Shown here: one piece after another, positions 1-6,537 of the stretch | How the letters are laid out: every line of letters starts with the position of its first letter | Numbering within the stretch: the stretch's first letter is position 1 | Assembly: GCA_002413455.1 (NCBI GenBank) | Contig: DHXA01000252.1 | Location: 1-8,215 of the forward strand | DNA: 8,215 nucleotides | Direction of reading: 5' to 3' | From: Rhodanobacter sp. UBA5168 | GTDB lineage: Bacteria; Pseudomonadota; Gammaproteobacteria; Xanthomonadales; Rhodanobacteraceae | Program-made: the position numbers and the translations under genes | The notes under the pieces: model-generated | Database searches by the model: none | Seen by the model: the letters and a program-made list of their open reading frames with translations, nothing else | What the model was told of the DNA's origin: nothing

Positions 1-214
1 GCTGTTCACCGCCTTCGGCAACAACTTCATGACGGTGCATCCGCTCGACAAGATGGCCAGGCTGCCGGTGGCCATCTACCAGTACACCAACGATCCGAAC
101 CCCACCATGCACTCCATCGCCTGGGCGGGTGCATTGTTGATTACCCTGTTCGTGCTGGCACTCAGCCTGCTGACACGTCTGCTGTTTTCGCGCAAGAAGG
201 TGAGCTATGAATGA
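1..214 (+). CDS. pstA: PstA, phosphate ABC transporter permease (3' end only)
   Basis: This is the last 70 codons of the reading frame, read from base 2 to the TGA at 212-214; the 5' end lies outside the window. PstA is one of the two inner-membrane permease subunits (with PstC) of the high-affinity PstSCAB phosphate importer. The visible part begins with an LFTAFGN-like segment and the LPVAIYQY segment, both typical of the PstA C-terminal region. It continues with a hydrophobic helix (about [17 protein letters not shown]) and ends in a short basic cytoplasmic tail (RKKVSYE). The pattern closely matches the E. coli PstA C-terminus as I remember it. The stop overlaps the pstB start by 8 bases (207-214), so the two are probably translationally coupled. 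No internal irregularity is visible. Confidence 0.92.
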   Translation, partial: LFTAFGNNFMTVHPLDKMARLPVAIYQYTNDPNPTMHSIAWAGALLITLFVLALSLLTRLLFSRKKVSYE

Positions 215-1010
215 CCTCGCCGCCGCTGTCGCGGCCCCGTTGGCCAGCGTCGATGGGCGCACCAAGATCAAGGTGCGTGACGTGCACTTCTATTACAACG
301 GCTTCCATGCGCTGAAAGGCGTCAGCATGGACATTCCGGAAAAGCAGGTCACCGCGATCATCGGCCCCTCCGGCTGCGGCAAGTCGACCCTTCTGCGCAT
401 CTTCAACCGCATCTACGCGATCTATCCGAAGCTGGAGGCCAAGGGCTCGATCGAGCTGGACGGCGAGAACATCCTCGACCCGGGCTATTCGATGAATCGT
501 CTGCGCAGCAAGGTCGGCATGGTGTTCCAGAAGCCGGTGCCGTTCCCGATGACGATCTTCGAGAACGTGGCTTATGGCATCCGCCACCACGAGAAGCTTT
601 CCAAGCCGGACATGGAAGGCCGTGTGGAGCAGGCACTGCGCAGTGCCGCGTTGTGGGACGAGGTGAAGGACAAGCTCAAGCAGAATGCGCTCGGACTGTC
701 CGGAGGCCAGCAGCAACGCTTGTGCATCGCCCGTGCGATCGCCTTGAAGCCCGAGGTGCTGCTGCTGGACGAGCCCACTTCCGCGCTCGATCCGATCGCC
801 ACCAGCCGCATCGAGCAGTTGGTGGAGGAGCTGAAGAGCGAATTCACCATCGTGATCGTCACCCATAACATGCAGCAGGCCGCACGCGTGTCCGATTACA
901 CCGCTTTCATGTACATCGGCGAGCTGATCGAATTCGGCAACACGGAAAAGATCTTCACCAAGCCGGACAAGAAGCAGACCGAGGACTACATCACCGGTCG
1001 ATTTGGCTGA
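207..1010 (+). CDS. pstB: PstB, phosphate ABC transporter ATPase
   Basis: A 267-residue ATP-binding subunit that powers phosphate import through PstA/PstC at the cytoplasmic face of the inner membrane. All ABC-ATPase landmarks are present: Walker [10 protein letters not shown] at residues 53-61, Q-loop Gln108 in MVFQKP, signature LSGGQ at 164-168, Walker B VLLLDEP at 184-190 and the H-loop His220 in VTHNMQQ. The motif wording (for example FNRIY after Walker A, and the YITGRFG C-terminus) is typical of PstB rather than other ABC ATPases. The ATG at 207 lies inside the end of pstA and is preceded by AAGAAGGTGAG, a reasonable ribosome binding site. The first ~20 residues (Ala-rich) are a slight N-terminal extension relative to the ~257-residue E. 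coli protein. In this family the operon is normally induced by PhoB under phosphate limitation; the operon promoter is not in the window. Confidence 0.97.
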   Translation: MNDLAAAVAAPLASVDGRTKIKVRDVHFYYNGFHALKGVSMDIPEKQVTAIIGPSGCGKSTLLRIFNRIYAIYPKLEAKGSIELDGENILDPGYSMNRLRSKVGMVFQKPVPFPMTIFENVAYGIRHHEKLSKPDMEGRVEQALRSAALWDEVKDKLKQNALGLSGGQQQRLCIARAIALKPEVLLLDEPTSALDPIATSRIEQLVEELKSEFTIVIVTHNMQQAARVSDYTAFMYIGELIEFGNTEKIFTKPDKKQTEDYITGRFG

Positions 1011-1019
1011 CCGACTCCG

Positions 1020-1036
1020 TCTCCCGCCAGGGGAGA
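1020..1036 (+). other. Small intercistronic hairpin between pstB and phoU
   Basis: TCTCCC (1020-1025) and GGGAGA (1031-1036) form a perfect 6-bp stem with a 5-base loop in the 73-base gap between the pstB stop and the phoU start. No T-tract follows, so it is not an intrinsic terminator. It could act as a processing or stability element that sets pstB and phoU expression apart, but a stem this short may be chance. Confidence 0.3.
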
Positions 1037-1083
1037 ACTGCCACGCGGCCACATACTCCCCTTTCAAGCGCGAGAACCTCGAC

Positions 1084-1818
1084 ATGAGCGGTACCGACAA
1101 AGACCACATCATCAAAAGCTACGACAGCGAGCTGGCTCGCCTCACCGGCGAGATCGTGCGCATGGGCGAGCTGTCGGTGACGCAGCTGGAAGCCGCCATC
1201 GATGTGCTCGATCGGCGTGACGAACGCGCCGCGCAGCGCGTGGTCGGCAATGACGACGCGATCGACCAGCTGGAACAGGAGATCAGCCATGACGTGGTGC
1301 GTCTGCTGGCGCTGCGCGCGCCGATGGCCGGCGACTTGCGCAACGTGTTTGCCGCGCTGCGCATCGCCGCCGACATCGAGCGCATCGGTGATTACGCCGC
1401 CAACGTGGCCAAGCGTTCGATTCCGCTGTCGATGATGGCACCTGTCGCGCCCGTCGGTGGCCTGGGCTATCTGGCGGAACTGGCCGCGACCGGTGTGCGC
1501 GAGGTGCTGTTGGCCTACCGCGATCGCGATGCCGAAAGGGCCTACCAGGTGTGGAAGGACGACGTGGTGCTGGACGAGGCCTATACCGGCTACTTCCGCC
1601 AGCTGCTCACCTACATGATGGAAGATCCGCGCAACATCACGCCCTGCACGCATCTGCTGTTCATGGCCAAGAACATCGAACGCATCGGCGACCACGCCAC
1701 CAACATCGCCGAGAACGTGTGGTTCCAGGTCACCGGCGAGCCGTTGAACAAGCAGCGCAGCAAGGGCGACTTCACTTCCAGCCCGGAAATGACCAAGCTG
1801 GGCGACAAGCCTGAGTAA
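1084..1818 (+). CDS. phoU: PhoU, phosphate signalling regulator
   Basis: A 244-residue, all-helical cytoplasmic protein that links the Pst transporter to the PhoR/PhoB two-component system and represses the Pho regulon when phosphate is plentiful. The two tandem PhoU repeats are plain: the metal-binding E-R-I-G-D signatures occur at residues 98-104 (IERIGDY, followed by AANVAKR) and 198-204 (IERIGDH, followed by ATNIAE), exactly 100 residues apart. Length agrees with the ~240-residue family. I start at ATG 1084 because MSGTDKDHI leads straight into the conserved first helix; an in-frame TTG at 1003 would add 27 residues and overlap pstB, with no homologous look. The ribosome binding site is weak (CGAGAA about 8 bases upstream). 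It lies 73 bases after pstB on the same strand, the usual pst-phoU order. Confidence 0.95.
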   Translation: MSGTDKDHIIKSYDSELARLTGEIVRMGELSVTQLEAAIDVLDRRDERAAQRVVGNDDAIDQLEQEISHDVVRLLALRAPMAGDLRNVFAALRIAADIERIGDYAANVAKRSIPLSMMAPVAPVGGLGYLAELAATGVREVLLAYRDRDAERAYQVWKDDVVLDEAYTGYFRQLLTYMMEDPRNITPCTHLLFMAKNIERIGDHATNIAENVWFQVTGEPLNKQRSKGDFTSSPEMTKLGDKPE

Positions 1819-1830
1819 AGCCTGCTCGGT

Positions 1831-1856
1831 GCAGGAGCCCGCCAGCGGGCTCCTGC
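1831..1856. repeat. Perfect 12-bp inverted repeat, REP-like or bidirectional transcription end
   Basis: GCAGGAGCCCGC (1831-1842) and GCGGGCTCCTGC (1845-1856) are exact reverse complements separated by CA. The hairpin begins 12 bases after the phoU stop and ends 35 bases before the stop of the convergent minus-strand gene. Neither side carries a T-tract, so it is not a classical intrinsic terminator. Its wording (GCAGGAGCCCGC...) resembles the short extragenic palindromes with a TGTAGGAGC-type head that are dispersed through Pseudomonas and Xanthomonad genomes; that link is from memory. It probably protects or ends the 3' ends of both converging transcripts. Confidence 0.6.
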
Positions 1857-1891
1857 AGGCGGGACGAAATCGCCGTCACCGCAAGCCGCTA

Positions 1892-2161
1892 TTACGGCAG
1901 CTCGCGTGTTTCGCGACGTCGCTTGATGCCGCGCACCATGCCGTAGCTGCCGATCAGCAACCATGCGATCTGCATGATGAAGGCGGCGAGGTTGAAATTG
2001 CCGAAGCCTAGCGAAAGCATCACCCCGATCGCGCCGAGGATATTCATCAGCTGATAGGTCAGCCCACTGCCCTCCAGCTTGCGCTCCTGCAGCAGGAAAA
2101 ATGCCAGCAGCACCAGCGCCACGCCGATATAGCCGGCCCAGTCATGCCAGAACAGATTCAT
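1892..2161 (-). CDS. Small three-helix membrane protein, CBU_0592-like
   Basis: An 89-residue protein with three predicted membrane helices, at about residues 9-25, 36-52 and 57-75, and a positively charged tail (RGIKRRRE). The pattern (GYIGVALVLLAFFLL, then YQLMNILGAIG, then MQIAWLLIGSYG) fits the CBU_0592-like family of small bacterial membrane proteins, which has no established function. I take the ATG at 2161 as the start: it overlaps the rlmB stop as ATGA (2158-2161), and an upstream in-frame extension to 2272 would lie wholly inside rlmB and gives an unrelated Arg-rich peptide. By position it is the last gene of an rnr-rlmB operon and is likely made by translational coupling, but a role in RNA metabolism is not implied by its sequence. 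Family assignment is from motif memory only. Confidence 0.8.
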   Translation of the reverse strand: MNLFWHDWAGYIGVALVLLAFFLLQERKLEGSGLTYQLMNILGAIGVMLSLGFGNFNLAAFIMQIAWLLIGSYGMVRGIKRRRETRELP

Positions 2162-2904
2162 CGCTTCGCACTCCGCTGCCGCAAGGCCTCGAACAGCACC
2201 ACGCCGGTGGCGACCGAGACGTTGAGGCTCTCCATCGTGCCCGGCATCGGGATCTTCGCCACGAAATCGCAAAGCTCACGGGTGAGTCGACGGATGCCCT
2301 CGCCTTCACTGCCCAGCACGATGGCGACCGGCCCCTTGAAATCGAGCCCGTAGACCGAGGTGTCGGTGTCGCCGGCCAGGCCGGTGATCCACACGCCGGC
2401 GTCCTTCAGTTCGCGCAGCGTGCGCGCCAGGTTGGTCACCGCGATCAGCGGCACCCGGTCGGCACCGCCGGCGGAGGCGCGGCGAACCACGGGGGTAAGC
2501 CCGACCGCCCGATCCTTCGGAACGATCACCGCGGTAGCCTTGGCAGCCGCAGCACTGCGCAGGCAGGCGCCGAGGTTGTGCGGATCGGTGACGCCGTCGA
2601 GCACCAGGATCAGGGTGTCGCCGCCGTCCCGCTCGAGCAGGCCGGCCAGATCGTTTTCATGTGCGGCCGGCGCCGCCTCGTAACGTGCCACCACGCCCTG
2701 ATGACGTGCTTCGCCGGCGAGCTTGTCGAGCTCGTCGCGCGGGCGATGCTGCACCGGGATCTTCAGTTTCTTCGCGCGCTCGGCCAGATCCAGCACGCGT
2801 GCGTTGCGCTGGCCATTTTCAACCAGCACCTCACGCACACGTTCGGCATCGTTGCTCAATGCACCTTCGACCGGGTTGATCCCGACGATCCAACTTTCGC
2901 TCAT
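2158..2904 (-). CDS. rlmB: RlmB, 23S rRNA (guanosine-2251 2'-O) methyltransferase
   Basis: A 248-residue SPOUT (TrmH-type) methyltransferase that methylates the ribose of G2251 in the P-loop of 23S rRNA, using S-adenosylmethionine. An N-terminal substrate-binding domain (start SESWIVGINPVEGAL, to about residue 78) is followed by the knotted catalytic domain. Its three family motifs are intact: motif 1 DPHNLGACLRSA (Asn110, Arg116), motif 2 GSEGEGIRRL (Glu200) and motif 3 IPMPGTMESLNVSVATG (Ser226, Asn228). The length matches E. coli RlmB (~243). The ATG at 2904 overlaps the rnr stop by four bases (ATGA, 2901-2904) and its own TGA overlaps the next start in the same way, so it should be translated from the rnr message by coupling. 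The rnr-rlmB order is the same as in E. coli, which supports the specific name over other TrmH-family members. Confidence 0.95.
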   Translation of the reverse strand: MSESWIVGINPVEGALSNDAERVREVLVENGQRNARVLDLAERAKKLKIPVQHRPRDELDKLAGEARHQGVVARYEAAPAAHENDLAGLLERDGGDTLILVLDGVTDPHNLGACLRSAAAAKATAVIVPKDRAVGLTPVVRRASAGGADRVPLIAVTNLARTLRELKDAGVWITGLAGDTDTSVYGLDFKGPVAIVLGSEGEGIRRLTRELCDFVAKIPMPGTMESLNVSVATGVVLFEALRQRSAKR

Positions 2905-5636
2905 GACTGGCCTTTCGGTTTCGGTTTCGATCGACGCCGGCTGTTCTTCTTCGGCGCACCCGCCGCTGCTGGTGCCGCTCCGCGCTTGGCAGGTCTGCTA
3001 CCGGCGTCGTCCTTGCGCGGACGGCGATCGGTCGGCTGGGGTGTCCTTCCTGTGCCAGGCGCCCGCCCCGGCCGCTGCTCGCCGGCATGTTGACGAGTGG
3101 AAGCGTGTGCGCGGGGCGGCGGATTATCGTGCATCACGGCCTTGCGCGGAATCACATCCGGCTCGGCGACTGCAGTTTCCTTGCGGCCAAACGCACGCCC
3201 GATCGCCTTGGCCGCGCGACCGAACATGCCCGTTGTCGTGGCCGTGGCGGCAGCCTTCTTCGGCAGCGAATAGCGCTCGCCACTGGCGGCATAGTCGTAT
3301 GCCTTGGCGGTGCCCGTGGGTGGCGTCACCGGTGTACGCGGCGAGACCAGGCGGAAGTCGATCTTGCGGTCCTCCAGGCTCGCACGCAGGACCTGGATGC
3401 GCACGTGGTCGCCAAGACGGAACTGCGCACCGGTGCGCTCGCCCTTGAGCAGCTTGCGGGTCGCATCGAAGTGGTAATAGTCGTTGGCGAGCTGGCTGAT
3501 ATGCACCAGGCCGGACACCTTCGATTCGTCCAGTTCCACGAATAACCCGAACGAAGTCACGCCGGTGACCACGCCTTCGAACTCGCTGCCGATGTGCTTT
3601 TCCATCCACGCACACTTGAAGCGCTCGTCGACATCGCGCTCGGCTTCCTCGGCACGGCGCTCGCGTTGCGAACAGTGGATGGCCATGGCAGCCATCTCGG
3701 CCGGGCTGTAGCTGTAGTCGCCGGGCTTGCGGCCGGTCAGCGCGAAGCGGATCGCGCGATGCACCAGCAGATCCGGATAACGGCGGATCGGCGAGGTGAA
3801 ATGCGCGTAGGCCTGCAGCGACAGGCCGAAATGGCCGCGATTGTCCGGCTGGTACGCCGCCATGCTCTGCGAGCGCAGCAGCACGTTCTGGATCAGCTCG
3901 CGCTCGGGGCGGTCCTTGACCATGCGCAAGATCTCGGAGAAATCGCCCGGCGTGACATCTTCCACCGGCGGCATGCGCAGCTTGAACTCGCGCAGGAACT
4001 GCTGCAGATCTTCGTACTTCTCCGCCGGCGGCGGCTCGTGCGCGCGGAACAGTGCGGGGATCTTCTTCTTCTCCAGGAACAGCGCCGCCTGCACGTTGGC
4101 GGCGATCATGCATTCCTCGATCAATTTGTGCGCATCGTTGCGCTCGGTGGCGCCCATCGATTCGACGCTACCGGTCTGGTCGAGGCGGAACTTCACTTCC
4201 GGCGTCTCGAAATCGATCGCGCCGCGGCGTTTGCGCTGCTGCGCCATCGCCTTGTACAACGCGTGCAGGTTTTCCAGTTGCGGCAGCACGTCGGCCACTT
4301 CATGACGCGCGTCGGCTTCCTTGAGTCCCACCGCCTGCCACACCTTGTCGTAGGTGAGCCGGGCATGCGACAGCATCACCGCGTCGTAGAACTTCGACTT
4401 GGTCACGTTGCCTTCGGCGTCGATCAGCATGTCGCAGACCATGCACATCCGCTCGACCTTCGGCATCAGCGAACAGATACCGTTGGACAAGGTCTCCGGC
4501 AGCATCGGCACCACGAAGCCGGGGAAGTAGGTCGAGGTGCTGCGCTCGTAGGCCTCGCGGTCCAGCGCATTGCCGACCTGCACGTAATGCGAGACGTCGG
4601 CAATCGCCACAATCAACCGCCAGCCACCGCCGCGCTTCGGTTCGGCATACACCGCGTCATCGAAGTCGCGCGCGTCGGCACCGTCGATCGTCACCAGCGG
4701 CAGTTGACGGATATCGGTGCGACCTTCGCGCTCCGCGGCGGTCACCGCGGATTCCACCTGCGCCGCATCGCGCAGCACTTCCGGCGGCCACTCGTGCGGC
4801 AGGTCGTGGCTGGCGATGGCCATCTCCACCACCAGCGACGGCTGCAGCCGCTCGCCCAGCACCGCACGGATCTCGCCCATCGGGCCGCGCTGCGACGTCG
4901 GCGGGGCCGTGATCTCGACCACCACGATCTGCCCGGAGCGGGCACCCTGTTCCTGACCCGGCTTGATCATCACGTCCTGGTTCAGTCGGCGATCGTCCGG
5001 TGCGACCAGGGTCACGCCGTTCTCGATCACCACCCGTCCGACCAGCCGCGGCGAGCGGCGCTCCAGCACTTCGGCGATCGCGCCCTGCTTGCGACCACGG
5101 CGGTCGATGCCGACCACGCTGGCGAGCACGCGATCGCCATGCATGACGGCACGCATCTGCTGCGGCGAGAGATACAGGTCTTCGCCGCCTTCGTCCGGAC
5201 GCAGGAAGCCGTAACCCTCGGCATTGGCCAGCACACGACCGGCGATCAGGTCCAGCTTCTGGGTAGGAGCGTAGCCGCCGCGACGCCCCAGCAGCAGCTG
5301 ACCGTCGCGCACCATGGCTCCAAGGCGCTTGCGCAGCGCGTCGAGGTCGGCTTCGTCATGAATCTCCAGCGCCTCGGCAATGCGTGCCTCGGTCAGCAGT
5401 TCAGCGCGTTGTTCGAGCAGGGCGAGGATCGCTTCGCGGCTGGGGATCGGGCGCGCATAACGCTGCGCCTCGCGATCGGCATGCGGATCACGCACGGCGC
5501 CTGCGGCAGCCTTGGTGCGCTTGTCTGGCGTGGAAGCGGCGCGCGGCGCCCGCTTGGCGGGGCCCTTCGGCGAGCGCGGGCCCTGCGGGCCATCGGCATG
5601 GGGATTGTCGGTATGGGGGGGAGTTTTTCTGGTCAC
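2901..5636 (-). CDS. rnr: RNase R, 3'-5' exoribonuclease
   Basis: A 911-residue processive exoribonuclease of the RNase II/RNB family that degrades structured RNA, including rRNA fragments, in the cytoplasm. Domains in order: disordered Pro/Lys/Arg-rich N-tail (1-62), winged-helix RNase R N-domain (~64-124), two cold-shock domains (~130-275; GRVLANAEGYGFLRPD), the RNB catalytic domain (~308-635), S1 domain (~684-766; GVVTGVTSFGLFVELDES), and a basic, low-complexity C-tail (~770-911). Catalytic aspartates are present in TIDGADARDFDDAV (Asp318, Asp324, Asp326, Asp327), and the active-site arginine segment HFTSPIRRYPDLLVHR lies at 612-627. It is ~100 residues longer than E. coli RNase R (813), all in the tails. 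The start is GTG at 5636, chosen for the AAGGA site 6 bases upstream. It heads a coupled rnr-rlmB-membrane protein operon and is divergent from a tRNA-Leu. Confidence 0.97.
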   Translation of the reverse strand: MTRKTPPHTDNPHADGPQGPRSPKGPAKRAPRAASTPDKRTKAAAGAVRDPHADREAQRYARPIPSREAILALLEQRAELLTEARIAEALEIHDEADLDALRKRLGAMVRDGQLLLGRRGGYAPTQKLDLIAGRVLANAEGYGFLRPDEGGEDLYLSPQQMRAVMHGDRVLASVVGIDRRGRKQGAIAEVLERRSPRLVGRVVIENGVTLVAPDDRRLNQDVMIKPGQEQGARSGQIVVVEITAPPTSQRGPMGEIRAVLGERLQPSLVVEMAIASHDLPHEWPPEVLRDAAQVESAVTAAEREGRTDIRQLPLVTIDGADARDFDDAVYAEPKRGGGWRLIVAIADVSHYVQVGNALDREAYERSTSTYFPGFVVPMLPETLSNGICSLMPKVERMCMVCDMLIDAEGNVTKSKFYDAVMLSHARLTYDKVWQAVGLKEADARHEVADVLPQLENLHALYKAMAQQRKRRGAIDFETPEVKFRLDQTGSVESMGATERNDAHKLIEECMIAANVQAALFLEKKKIPALFRAHEPPPAEKYEDLQQFLREFKLRMPPVEDVTPGDFSEILRMVKDRPERELIQNVLLRSQSMAAYQPDNRGHFGLSLQAYAHFTSPIRRYPDLLVHRAIRFALTGRKPGDYSYSPAEMAAMAIHCSQRERRAEEAERDVDERFKCAWMEKHIGSEFEGVVTGVTSFGLFVELDESKVSGLVHISQLANDYYHFDATRKLLKGERTGAQFRLGDHVRIQVLRASLEDRKIDFRLVSPRTPVTPPTGTAKAYDYAASGERYSLPKKAAATATTTGMFGRAAKAIGRAFGRKETAVAEPDVIPRKAVMHDNPPPRAHASTRQHAGEQRPGRAPGTGRTPQPTDRRPRKDDAGSRPAKRGAAPAAAGAPKKNSRRRSKPKPKGQS

Positions 5637-5642
5637 TCAATG

Positions 5643-5647
5643 TCCTT
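5643..5647 (-). promoter_or_regulatory. Ribosome binding site of rnr, supports the GTG start
   Basis: Read on the minus strand, AAGGA is followed by the 6-base spacer CATTGA and then GTG at 5636-5634. This is the only good Shine-Dalgarno match near the beginning of the rnr frame, and no ATG occurs in the N-tail before residue 108, so GTG is the most likely start. Confidence 0.75.
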
Positions 5648-5701
5648 GTGATGTTTGCGCCGCGGAGAATGCCACGTCGCAGTGAATGGATGTGAAAAGT
5701 G

Positions 5702-5730
5702 TTGACAAGCCGCCGGCAGATGCCTAAATT
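5702..5730 (+). promoter_or_regulatory. Sigma70 promoter of tRNA-Leu
   Basis: TTGACA (5702-5707, perfect -35) and TAAATT (5725-5730, a 4/6 match to the -10 consensus) are separated by the ideal 17 bases. The following discriminator, ACGCGGC, is GC-rich, as is common for stable-RNA promoters that respond to growth rate and ppGpp/DksA. Transcription would start near 5737, about 30 bases before the tRNA, leaving a short 5' leader for RNase processing. The strand, spacing and target gene agree well. Confidence 0.8.
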
Positions 5731-5767
5731 ACGCGGCTCACGCAGCTTGCTGAGCGACGTGACACCT

Positions 5768-5854
5768 GCCCAGGTGGCGGAATTGGTAGACGCACTAGCT
5801 TCAGGTGCTAGCGGGGGCAACTCCGTGGAGGTTCGAGTCCTCTCCTGGGCACCA
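5768..5854 (+). tRNA. tRNA-Leu (anticodon CAG)
   Basis: An 87-base type II tRNA. The acceptor stem pairs GCCCAGG (5768-5774) with CCTGGGC (5844-5850). The anticodon stem-loop is CTAGC-TTCAGGT-GCTAG with anticodon CAG, which reads CUG, the commonest leucine codon in this GC-rich DNA. It has the long variable arm expected of tRNA-Leu (CGGGGGCAACTCCG) and a T-arm GAGG-TTCGAGT-CCTC. Discriminator A and a genome-encoded CCA end the gene at 5854. It is a single-gene unit with its own promoter upstream and a terminator 9 bases downstream. Confidence 0.98.
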
Positions 5855-5862
5855 ATTGTAAA

Positions 5863-5896
5863 CGAAGCCCGCCTCTCAAGGCGGGCTTCGTCTTTT
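5863..5896 (+). terminator. Intrinsic terminator of tRNA-Leu
   Basis: CGAAGCCCGCC (5863-5873) pairs perfectly with GGCGGGCTTCG (5880-5890) around the loop TCTCAA, an 11-bp GC-rich stem, followed by TCTTTT (5891-5896). It begins 8 bases after the CCA end of the tRNA, as expected for a monocistronic tRNA unit. It would also insulate the convergent minus-strand gene that ends at 6055. Confidence 0.92.
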
Positions 5897-6004
5897 CCGG
5901 GTTCGATTAAAGTCAGGAAGGCCAGCCTCGAAGGCCGTGTGCTTTTATGCTGGAGCGACATGCCCTCGTCGTTCGCGATGAGCGTGAGCCCCAACGGCCG
6001 AAAC

Positions 6005-6021
6005 CGAAGGGCAACCCTTCG
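6005..6021. other. Small hairpin downstream of the VOC gene
   Basis: CGAAGGG (6005-6011) and CCCTTCG (6015-6021) are exact reverse complements around a 3-base loop, 34 bases past the stop of the minus-strand VOC gene. On the minus strand it is followed by GTTTCGG, only a weak T-rich stretch. It may be a poor intrinsic terminator or 3'-end stabiliser for the VOC transcript. The rest of 5897-6054 holds nothing I recognise. Confidence 0.4.
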
Positions 6022-6054
6022 ACTCCGCTGCGCTAAGCAGCCACTGGCACCTCT

Positions 6055-6462
6055 TCAACCTGCCGCCGGCCCCTTCAGCTCGATCATGTTGCCCTGCGGG
6101 TCGTACAGATAGATCGACGGACCTTCGCCGCGTGCGCCGTAACGCGAGCCCAGCTCGCCGATGCGCACGCCGTGTGCCTTCAGATGCGCGAGGATCGCCG
6201 CCTCGTCGTAATCCTCCACGCGCAGGCACAGGTGATCCATGTTGTGGCCCTCGCGGCCCGGTGCGGCACCACCGTGGCGGCCGAGCTTGCCCTCGACCGG
6301 CACCAGATCGATCAGCGAGCTGCCGGCGCGAAGCTGCAGCAGACCGATCTCGTCCTGCCGCCGCTCCTCGGTGCAGCCCAGTACTTCGCAATAGAAACGC
6401 TGCATGGCGTCGATGTCGATGACGCGCAGCACCACGTGGTCGATTTCAGCGATGCGGATCAT
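6055..6462 (-). CDS. VOC (glyoxalase/bleomycin-resistance fold) family protein
   Basis: A 135-residue protein of the vicinal-oxygen-chelate superfamily, the right length for two beta-alpha-beta-beta-beta modules. Module 1 opens with AEIDHVVLRVIDID (His9) and has FYCEVLGC; module 2 opens with HNMDHLCLRVEDYDEA (His77) and ends in the typical YLYDPQGNMIELKG (Glu128). His9, His77 and Glu128 are the expected metal ligands of such enzymes. The reaction cannot be told from sequence: members include glyoxalase I-like lyases, dioxygenases and thiol transferases. I start at ATG 6462, with AAGAG five bases upstream; the longer frame to 6498 begins with TTG and adds 12 residues that do not fit the fold. 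The gene follows the hydrolase by 75 bases on the same strand, so shared transcription is possible but unproven. Confidence 0.88.
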   Translation of the reverse strand: MIRIAEIDHVVLRVIDIDAMQRFYCEVLGCTEERRQDEIGLLQLRAGSSLIDLVPVEGKLGRHGGAAPGREGHNMDHLCLRVEDYDEAAILAHLKAHGVRIGELGSRYGARGEGPSIYLYDPQGNMIELKGPAAG

Positions 6463-6537
6463 GGTGACTCTTGCACAACTATGGAAAGGGAACGGCAAGC
6501 ATAACGCGATGACCTTGGTCGAGCCTTGTTCGCGACT

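Noticed and set aside
162..1115. A 317-codon minus-strand frame opposite pstB
   Set aside because: It lies opposite all ABC-ATPase motifs of pstB, has biased composition and no recognisable family; it is a codon-bias shadow.
991..1695. A 234-codon minus-strand frame opposite phoU
   Set aside because: It is His/Gln/Val-rich, has no domain, and is fully explained as the reverse of the PhoU coding pattern.
2101..3093. A 330-codon plus-strand frame opposite rlmB and the end of rnr
   Set aside because: It is antisense to rlmB with all SPOUT motifs intact, and its own translation is low-complexity.
3594..5651. A 685-codon open frame on the plus strand opposite rnr
   Set aside because: It is antisense to a clearly homologous RNase R, its translation is His/Arg/Gln/Leu-rich with no domain, and long antisense frames are common in GC-rich DNA with strong third-position bias.
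5488..5994. A minus-strand frame crossing rnr, the tRNA-Leu and its terminator
   Set aside because: A protein read through the antisense of a tRNA gene and terminator is implausible, and the frame has no homology that I recognise.
5830..6054. Possible integration site (att) at the 3' end of tRNA-Leu
   Set aside because: I looked for a downstream direct repeat of the tRNA 3' end and for an integrase; neither is present in the window, and an ordinary terminator follows the tRNA at once.
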